Of a DNA stretch of 64,000 nt, positions 56,974 through 64,000 are shown one piece after another (the stretch's first letter is position 1; the number at the start of each line of letters is the position of its first letter). A model generated the notes under the pieces. The model was not told the DNA's origin, did no database searches, and saw only the letters and a list, made by a program, of their open reading frames with translations. The translations under genes and the position numbers were made by a program. The DNA is from Corythucha ciliata (Eukaryota; Arthropoda; Insecta; Hemiptera; Tingidae). The stretch lies in NCBI GenBank assembly GCA_038030265.1, contig CM075942.1, positions 41,816,751 to 41,880,750 of the forward strand, given 5' to 3'.

Positions 56974-57149
56974 TAAATGTTCTCTAGTATAGTAACCTTG
57001 ATTTCCCCCGGTGAAATTAATGATAGTTTCTGAACGTGTTTTTGGCGCATAGCGAGTAAATGTGATAATTTTCTCGTGTGGGGGGGGGGAAGGGTATCAT
57101 TAAGTGTGTAAATCAAAAGGGTCGCCAACTAAAGGGGTTTGACTTACGT

Positions 57150-57215
57150 CGGTCAGGTAATGTGCCCTAAAGACACGTTTCGATCATGTGCCGTAGTGAC
57201 ACGTGCCCTAATGGC
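57150..57215. repeat. short GTGCC(C/G)TA..GACACG repeats
   Basis: GTGCCCTAAAGACACG, GTGCCGTAGTGACACG and GTGCCCTAATGGCAC occur within 60 bases. Each can form a small hairpin. It is a tiny tandem repeat of unknown role. Confidence 0.5.
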
Positions 57216-59297
57216 ACTAGACTTTTCCTTCGAAATCAATCAAAATGTCTTCCATCCCGTTAAAAAATTCGCCATATAAGTAGGTAATTATCACTAGCGC
57301 ACCTAGATAGTGTTTGGGGGGGGGGGGACAGAACCGGATAAACATGTCGAGGAAGCATTGTGCTAAAACCATTAGCATACTTTTTTTTTTATGGCTTATT
57401 TGATCAAAAAACGTGTAGTCACATGCCCGAGTCTGGTCTGGGACCAGTGTCCTCCTGCTTGATTATGGGATTAAATTTATAGTATCTTGACTTAATTGCT
57501 GTATGGTCAAATTCACCGTATCTAATTGTATGCTCAATTAACAGTCGTTGTTAATTATGGTCCCATTATTTCAGTGCAAGCGTTTCCTCAGCTACTTTTC
57601 AGAGGATGACATTGATTTCGTGCACTAATTTCACCCGATCAACTTTCCATGAAAACAAATTTCACTTATGGCTCATTTTTTTTCTGTTTCAGGTAAGTGA
57701 TGATAAATTGTAACAACTTCAAGGAACGTTAAACTTTGGGTAATATCATTAGGTAAGATCCATGTTTTACTTATCGCCCCCATCCACCTTTTCATTGTAG
57801 CCAGTTTTTTGTGGTGAAGCCTGCCGTAGTTGTACGGCACCCATTCTCTTCGCATAATTCAAAGTGATGTCCATTACACCTGTCTGAACCACCCGGTGAC
57901 GCTGGGTATCAACATCTCTTCAACCCTCGCCCCACCCCTTCACACCTAATCTCTGGGAAACGGTCACTATACTTTGGACAACCACCAGTTTTGTCCCACT
58001 GATCCCTAGCCCTGAAGAGGCAAACAGACGAGAACAGAGTGTAGTGGAAAATGGAAGAGGGGTTCGTACGAGGAGAAGGACTTGTAATTAGAGCGGGTGG
58101 ATCGATCAAGGGCCTTTTCCCCTTCATCCTTCCCTTCTACCGTCACCACTCGAGCACAACTCCCATGCTCTGAACCTCCAACTCCTACCTCCTTTGCTAG
58201 CTTCGTCGTTTTGAACGACGGGAAAGTAGCGAGGGGCAAGGAACAGGAATTGAGACTTTACCCCATCCCCAGGACCAACGCAAAGGCACCATTTTTTCTG
58301 CTTTATCCCTTTCGCGGGGGCAAAAACCTACGTCATTTTCTTGGAGGTTGGTACCACAGAAGCATCGTTTTTCCCTTCCCGTTCCCTTTACACACACACA
58401 CGCACACCACTATCCCACCCGAGATTCTTTTTTGGTAACAAAACACCTTCATAAATTTTCCTTTTCTTTTCTTCCTTTTCCGAGAGAAAAGGAACGAGAT
58501 TGAAGACCTCCCGAAAAACACCACGTCCGTAAAGATGTAGTATGATGAAGAAACGGAAGGGGTTGAGGTTTTCATAGTTTTGGCCAGCTCAACCCCTTTT
58601 TCCAAAGGGAATTCGCCAATAGTTGAACTCTAGAAGTTTTCAAAGTTGTTGAAGGACCAAGGGAAAAAAAAAGAAAAAGAGGATTCCCATAATAAAAGTA
58701 TCGTTTGATATCCAAGTTTTTTTGGCAGGCCTGTTTGTTTGTTTGAAGGATGAAGAAAGAGGAGAGATAGTTTGAAAGAGAGAAAGAGAGAAACGTACAG
58801 CTGAGGTATCATCGTACTGCCTAAAATGGGGGAGGGGGCTTAAGAAATCGAAAAATATTTGTACTTCGTGCAAAAACCCCAGTCGCCAAGCAAGAAAACT
58901 TTTGACTTTCTTTGAGTTCTGAGTTTGCGATAAAATATATTCTGTCACTCCCAATAGTCCCAATGCCTCGACTCTCTAGAAAGACAAAAAGGTTGACAGT
59001 TGTAGAAAACAGTCAAGTTCTAACCCTGCGAATCAGAATTGTCGCGAATATATTAAAATTTGATGTGGAGGATTGATGTCATTGAGTGGTTCTCAGTGGC
59101 CTCTGGGGTTTCAAATTGTCCCTCATAATATTTACAGATAGTGAACAGTGCAGGGTTTCGTAGCCGACATGCGAGAATATTACACAGCTCTAGGCTCACC
59201 ACGCACGGCTACGGAGTGCTAAAAATTACAAAGCTCGTTCAAATGTTGTGTAGGCAAAAAAATGCGATTTTGAAGAGAAACCCCATTCTTTTTTCTA
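57216..59297. other. no gene recognised
   Basis: Contains a G-run at about 57317-57328, a CACACA tract at about 58390 and pyrimidine-rich stretches. Frames of up to 113 codons are low-complexity. Nothing supportable. Confidence 0.5.
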
Positions 59298-59493
59298 AAG
59301 GTGCGTTTACACCAAAGTGTCCCGCGACACATAATGCTTGTAATTTAGTGTCAGACACAAATTTCCTAATAGGCGTAAACACAAACTTCCAGACATTTTT
59401 ATCACAATTTGTACGGTCAATAAATTATGTCTGAAACTTTACATTTATGTCGAGACATAAGTGTCGTGGGACACTTCTGTGCAAACACACCTT
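59298..59493. repeat. 196 bp foldback, AAGGTGCGTTTACAC ends
   Basis: AAGGTGCGTTTACACCAAAG at the left pairs with CTTCTGTGCAAACACACCTT at the right. Inner AGTGTCCCGCGACAC pairs with GTGTCGTGGGACACT, and further TGTCAGACA/TGTCTGAAA words lie at the core. A hairpin MITE without visible duplication. Confidence 0.75.
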
Positions 59494-59996
59494 AAGAAAT
59501 GGCCATTTCTGCCGAAAAATCGCCGATTAACTAAAAATGCGTTCATGAGTAATTTTGAAAAGGGCACATTGTAATAGTTTTTCCTACCCATGGGATGAAA
59601 ATCCAGATTTTAGCCCAACAAATGGCAATTCTGTATCAGGATCTATCTAAAGCCCGAATTTTGTCCTTGATATCTCATGGTTAGTTGACTACAACATTAA
59701 AGACTGTGGGCGAAAATAGAAACCTATTTTTCGACTCCGCAGACCGAAATTGAGAAACTTATTGCAAGAGTTTGCTCTCACAGTTATACGTGTAAGCGCA
59801 TCCGATAGCTCTCAGACACTTTTCATGATGGCTGTAGCACTTGATTTGGTTTCAGAGTAGGGCAAATTTCAGGCCTTCTCTCTGGTGATTGATATAATCT
59901 TATTTCGAGCGTGATAACGTTTTTGTGGCGCTTCTGGTATTTCTGGTAGGGTATCACCTATTAGTGTCATTAGAGCTCGTATAACGGCGTTTCCCA
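59494..59996. other. no gene recognised
   Basis: Unique-looking sequence, no supported feature. Confidence 0.5.
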
Positions 59997-60128
59997 TTTA
60001 CTTTAAAATTCAGCTCAGGAGCTGAGCATTTTCACCCCTCTTCACCATTACCATATGATTCGTAATTAAGAGAAGACGAGTGGAAATGCACAGCTCCTGA
60101 GCTGAATTTGAAAGTAAATGGGAAACGC
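59997..60128. repeat. 132 bp foldback, GCGTTTCCCATTTACTTT ends
   Basis: GCGTTTCCCATTTACTTT and AAAGTAAATGGGAAACGC are perfect 18 bp inverted ends. TTCAGCTCAGGAGCTGAGCA and GCACAGCTCCTGAGCTGAA continue the pairing inside. Confidence 0.85.
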
Positions 60129-61139
60129 TAGTAGTGACACAGGGAGAATGTATCAGAACTTATCACTTCATTTTAAGCAGATGAGCATGTTTATTCTACA
60201 ACTCATTGCGAGCTCCCTAGCAATTTTTATTCGTCGTGTATTCTAGACTCAATAAACGTCATTTCCCCGTTATAGCCCGTCAAGAAGAACATGAACCCGC
60301 GGCCAGCGCTCTCTCATTCGATTACTTGCAACTTATCTTCCCTCTACTTTCATTGCCGAATTGGTTGTCCCACTGTTCACCAAAGATACGTGTTATTAAT
60401 ATTATCAAGCTAAAGCTCCATGGAGGGGGTACGGTATAGTAGCTAAAGGGGATGATCACAGGAGGGCGAGGTTCACGTTTAACCAAAGATATAGAAATAC
60501 TGGATTCCTCACGATGGACGGGGAATCCGAGCCAGTAGTTGGGGGGGGGGGTTGACCTTGATGAAGTATGTGTATCTGAAACCTCCGGTATGTGTATTGC
60601 ATGCCTCCAGTCATCCCCCACTACCCTGTCGCGTCATCAGGCCTTTATGTGCCATGTTTCCCAATTCTTTACTTATTCATTTCAGTTTATTTTTTAAAAT
60701 TATAAATCAAAGTTAGTGCCTTTCAGTTTTATTTCAAATGTTGGACTGTGAAAAATGTACGAAATCTTTTGGCTTGTGTAGGTATTAGGTACCGCAGGAT
60801 GCAAAGATATAGGAATATTGGACTGGATTGCTCACCATACTCTTTCAGTTAGTACCGCGACAACATTGTCATTAATAGTTGGTATCCCATACCCCCCCCC
60901 CATAATTGACGCCATTTTCTATTTCTGGTGGACAACCTAAAAATTTTCTCATTGTTTTGTTTTTGTTTTTTTTACATGCTCCTTTGGCTAGATTTTTTAA
61001 AATTTGTTGCTCTTGAAGCTCTTTCATTTTCATTTTCTCCATTCGTCATGTTTTGACAACTTGAGCTTGAATCCCTATTTCAAACACGTAAGCAAGCATG
61101 TTTGCGTCATGAGCGCCTTCCGAAAAAAATTCACCTTCA
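60129..61139. other. no gene recognised
   Basis: G-run at about 60540-60550 and C-run at about 60891-60900. No supported gene. Confidence 0.5.
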
Positions 61140-63211
61140 AGACTCGTTTCACTCACAAGCGGTTTCCTGAGGCGCGGTTGCTGCTATACGCGGCGCGAAC
61201 GTGGAGGGTGCCTCGCACGTGTGAACCGAGAAACCTCTTCAAACCACTGCCGCGTAGAAACCGAATTTCGGTTTCGGCCAGGCACCCCCCTACTAGCACA
61301 ATTAGGTCGGTACGACGTCGCCAATTGCAACCCGACGACGGATGGCGACGTCGAAACGACGTCGCTACGACTCTCTGACGACCAAAATGGGGGTAGTTTA
61401 TTTGGTTGTAACGACGTCGCGAGCCGACCTTTCGTCGTGAGTGGTTATAGTAAACAACTAATTGTGTACTACAAAAACAGTCAGCAAAGTATCCAAAACC
61501 TGACTATCCTCTATTTTAGGTTATGGAACTTAGTCGGTAGAAGTTGATATTGCCGACTTTTTTCAAACATGTGTACAGAGGTCGGCTAAAAAACTATACA
61601 TATTCTTCACAGTGGTAGGATTTTAGTGTGAATAACGTAACTAAATGTCTACACGAATGGGCTCGCATTCGACATTAATGGTGACGATATATTTCCACGT
61701 AAATAAACCCTATTATAATGTATTTATGAACCAGGAAATACTCCGAGGAAGCAGAAATGGCTTACCAAGAAAAATCTATGGTGAAATGTGATGTTCTACC
61801 CCCTTAAAAACGAGCTCCCTTGAGAAATATGGCCAAAAAGTTGAAATTTCGTGGTAATAATGTAATTGACGAAATTTTTATCTTTGTATATAATTAGATT
61901 AGACAACGTTTCTCGTCATATTAGAGCGTTCTTTTGCTCAGGAGACATGGAACTACAAACGAATTTCTCATCCTGCACGTTACAAAAGTGAATACTATTT
62001 TTTTTAATGGTCCGTGCTAGTATGAAATTTGGCTTGGAAACCAGAACATGGCGTCATACAGATTTGTTGACCAACGCTGTACATGAAGTGACCATTGCTA
62101 CTATTTAGCGAGCATCCCTGTACATAAAATGTCACGAAGTCGTATGAAGTAAACTTATCCGTAATTCAATGGACTTGAAGTGGAACCCTGCACACAGCAT
62201 TGTATAAGTTATAACCTTTGGTATGAATATCAGACATAAAACTGTACTGCACATGACTGCTAGTCATAAGAGGTCGTTTCAACGACCAAAAGTTATTGTC
62301 AAGTCGTTCACGCGACTTTCTCGGACGATTCATGATATTCGAGCGAGGCTGAGGTTAATTTGAGGTATCAATTTGACGGGTTGGGCTGACCTAGTTTTCC
62401 TGTGCCTTCTCGCCGGTCTGCTCTTTCTTCAAGTTTGTGCTAGTTGCTGTTCTTTGTGGTTTATAGATAAATCTAAAAATGAAATCCTTAAAAGTAGTGC
62501 TGCGGCCGTCGAGCTGCCAGAATCACTATTTTCCGTTCTCTCCGGACTAGTGAATTCCACTTGGGAATCGCATTGGCTTGAACATTTTGGTCCAGTATTT
62601 CCTATTAAATGTTTTTTTACCCTCCTATAATAAGTGGACGAATGCCTGTATCGCTTCATATAGATTAACACAAATATGAATTGATACGCGAGAAAGACCT
62701 TGATAGAAACAATTACTATCTAAATTGAATGTATAGTAAGACGACGTTGGCGGGACGTCGTCGAAATATTGTACAGAGTAACAACGTCGTTGTTTCGTCG
62801 TGAAGATATGCTACAGGTTTACGACGTCTGTACGCCGTCGTGAAAATGTAGTACGGCCCTGAGACCTCCATACGACGTCGTGAATCATCGCTTTAAATGT
62901 AGGTTAAAATAGTGACGTCGCGACGACGACGTAATTGACGTTTAGCTAGATTAATACGCATTTGCGACGTCGAACCGACGTCGTTCAATTACAGTGATGA
63001 GAGCGACCTCGCTGAGAGGTCGTCCCGACGTCGCTGTGCGACTTGAAGCCTAAATCATTAATATAGCCTACTCCCGACGTCGTTTCGTGTATGAAATAAG
63101 TCGCTGGCCACAAATCTGTACCTAATCTATACTTATGTGCTAGTAGGGCCAGCTCGTTCGCGCCGCGTAGCAACCGCGCCTCTGGAAACCGCGTATGTGT
63201 GAAACGAGCCT
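61140..63211. mobile_element. 2.07 kb terminal-inverted-repeat element with subterminal GACGTCG clusters
   Basis: The left terminus (61140-61206: GACTCGTTTCAC, GCGGTTTCC, GAGGCGCGGTTGC, CGGCGCGAACG in order) returns inverted at about 63144-63211. Just inside, GACGTCG occurs four times between 61314 and 61418 on the left and seven times between 62754 and 63081 on the right, together with near-matches such as AACGTCG, CGTCGTGA and GACGACG. The central 1.3 kb is ordinary AT-rich sequence with no recognisable transposase; an 85-codon frame at 62373-62630 has a hydrophobic start but no family match. Repeated subterminal motifs are the usual binding sites of transposases in several DNA transposon superfamilies. 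No target duplication was identified. Confidence 0.75.
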
Positions 63212-63342
63212 AACGGTGCTGTCGGGGAGCGGTTTGTTGTGCTCCTTGGCCTTATTTTCCACTACAGCTCTCCACTAATAAAATAATGGAGGATAAACAG
63301 ATGAGCTATTTATTTTATTTTTATTAATTTAAACTTTCTGTA

Positions 63343-63648
63343 CATTGTACCCAAGGTGACTAAACTTTCTATAGGTGCCGCAGATCTTCGGCCAATACTG
63401 TCCTTCACCTACGTCACGAGCAGTCCCATCCGCCTTTGCGCTGGACCCAGTACGTTATTAATTGTTATTGGGTTCTGATTTTTGAGAAATCATAAACTTC
63501 AATTTCAAAATTAACTTGCTCTGCTGCTCTAGGGTGAGCATTCGGGAGCAAAGGACTGCTGGTGACGTCGGTCTCCACCCCTCCCGTCCGATGGGCGGGG
63601 GGAAATCTGCGGCACCTTTAGTAAAGTTTAGTCACCTTGCATTGTACC
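63343..63648. mobile_element. 288 bp MITE with 9 bp target duplication
   Basis: CATTGTACC is duplicated exactly at 63343-63351 and 63640-63648. The element (63352-63639) has the ends CAAGGTGACTAAACTTT and AAAGTTTAGTCACCTTG, with AGGTGCCGCAGAT and ATCTGCGGCACCT continuing inside. A 9 bp duplication suggests a Mutator-type mechanism. No coding content. Confidence 0.85.
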
Positions 63649-63757
63649 GTTTGTTTTGCTGAATAATTTTTCTTGCAGTTTCTGTCATAGTACTTACTGT
63701 ACTACACATAAACAGTGGCACTTGTGCGAGGGTTGGCTGCCCTTTGACAGTCCCTCT

Positions 63758-63902
63758 CTTAAGGCCCGTTCACAAGCTCTATGTTTACGTTCTGTGGAGT
63801 CTATGCAACCAAACAAATTTATTCCCTCGAAAAATGAAGCATTTTGATAGGTTGCATAGACAGCACACTACAGAAACATAGAGCTTGTGAACGGGCCTTT
63901 AA
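63758..63902. repeat. 145 bp foldback, CTTAAGGCCCGTTCACAAG ends
   Basis: TTAAGGCCCGTTCACAAGCT and AGCTTGTGAACGGGCCTTTA are inverted ends. TCTATGCAACC and GGTTGCATAGA continue the hairpin, and AATGAAGCATTTT lies at the tip. Confidence 0.85.
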
Positions 63903-64000
63903 GGTTATGCCATCATTGACAGCTTATTTCTACTTTAATACATTTCCCCCCCCCCCCAGTCAAACGGGTCGATTATCCTTTTCCTTTTGAGACGTCGCGG
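63903..64000. other. window edge; one more GACGTCG
   Basis: C-run at about 63947-63957. GACGTCG recurs at 63991-63997, outside the element at 61140-63211, so another copy of that family or a neighbouring cluster may begin beyond the window. Confidence 0.4.

Noticed and set aside
61004..61547. Arginine-rich proteins near the left end of the 61140 element
   Set aside because: The arginine content comes from the CGACGT repeats; both frames cross the TIR boundary and have no domain.

Overview
This is a eukaryotic, AT-rich window, almost certainly from an invertebrate and most likely an arthropod. It is gene-poor and packed with transposon relics. The evidence is the many homopolymer and microsatellite tracts, a tRNA-derived SINE, a decayed non-LTR reverse transcriptase of the CR1/Jockey-like kind, a decayed Ty1/copia element, hAT-like, Mutator-like and Tc1/mariner-like non-autonomous DNA elements, and a Helentron-like (DINE-1/HINE-type) family. 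There are no bacterial operons or CRISPR arrays. The species cannot be fixed from sequence alone.

Layout. 1-13 kb: foldback (inverted-repeat) elements, including a 1.6 kb nested one at 1003-2584 and a 258 bp element with a perfect 10 bp target duplication (5500-5777). 13-20.6 kb: Helentron-like copies, a 447 bp MITE, a broken LINE (17753-19507) and a tRNA-derived SINE (20269-20598). 21.4-21.7 kb: a possible host promoter and first coding exon. 25-27.4 kb: a hAT-like MITE and a degenerate 30-bp tandem array. 32.9-34.35 kb: a 1.49 kb near-perfect palindrome. 34.5-43.1 kb: a dispersed repeat present as filled and empty copies for one Helentron-like insertion, a MITE cluster, a second 30-bp array split by a 1.19 kb hAT-like element with an exact 8 bp target duplication, a foldback carrying a plausible spliced exon, and a 20-bp degenerate array. 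44.8-46.5 kb: more MITEs. 48.25-49.52 kb: the only convincing intact protein gene.

That gene encodes a 423-residue, intronless HRD1/synoviolin-type membrane E3 ubiquitin ligase: multi-pass membrane region, complete RING-H2 finger and the conserved C-terminal helix segment. It has a close ATTAAA signal and an A-tract immediately downstream, so it is best read as a processed retrocopy that has kept its reading frame. 51.3-55 kb holds the copia relic with its 3' LTR. 55-64 kb holds more MITEs and a 2.07 kb terminal-inverted-repeat element whose two subterminal regions are studded with the heptamer GACGTCG.

Apart from the HRD1 retrocopy and the two tentative exons, nothing here looks like a working gene set. 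The biology of the window is mostly transposon nesting, retroposition and foldback formation. All identities were made by eye; no alignment or database search was run.
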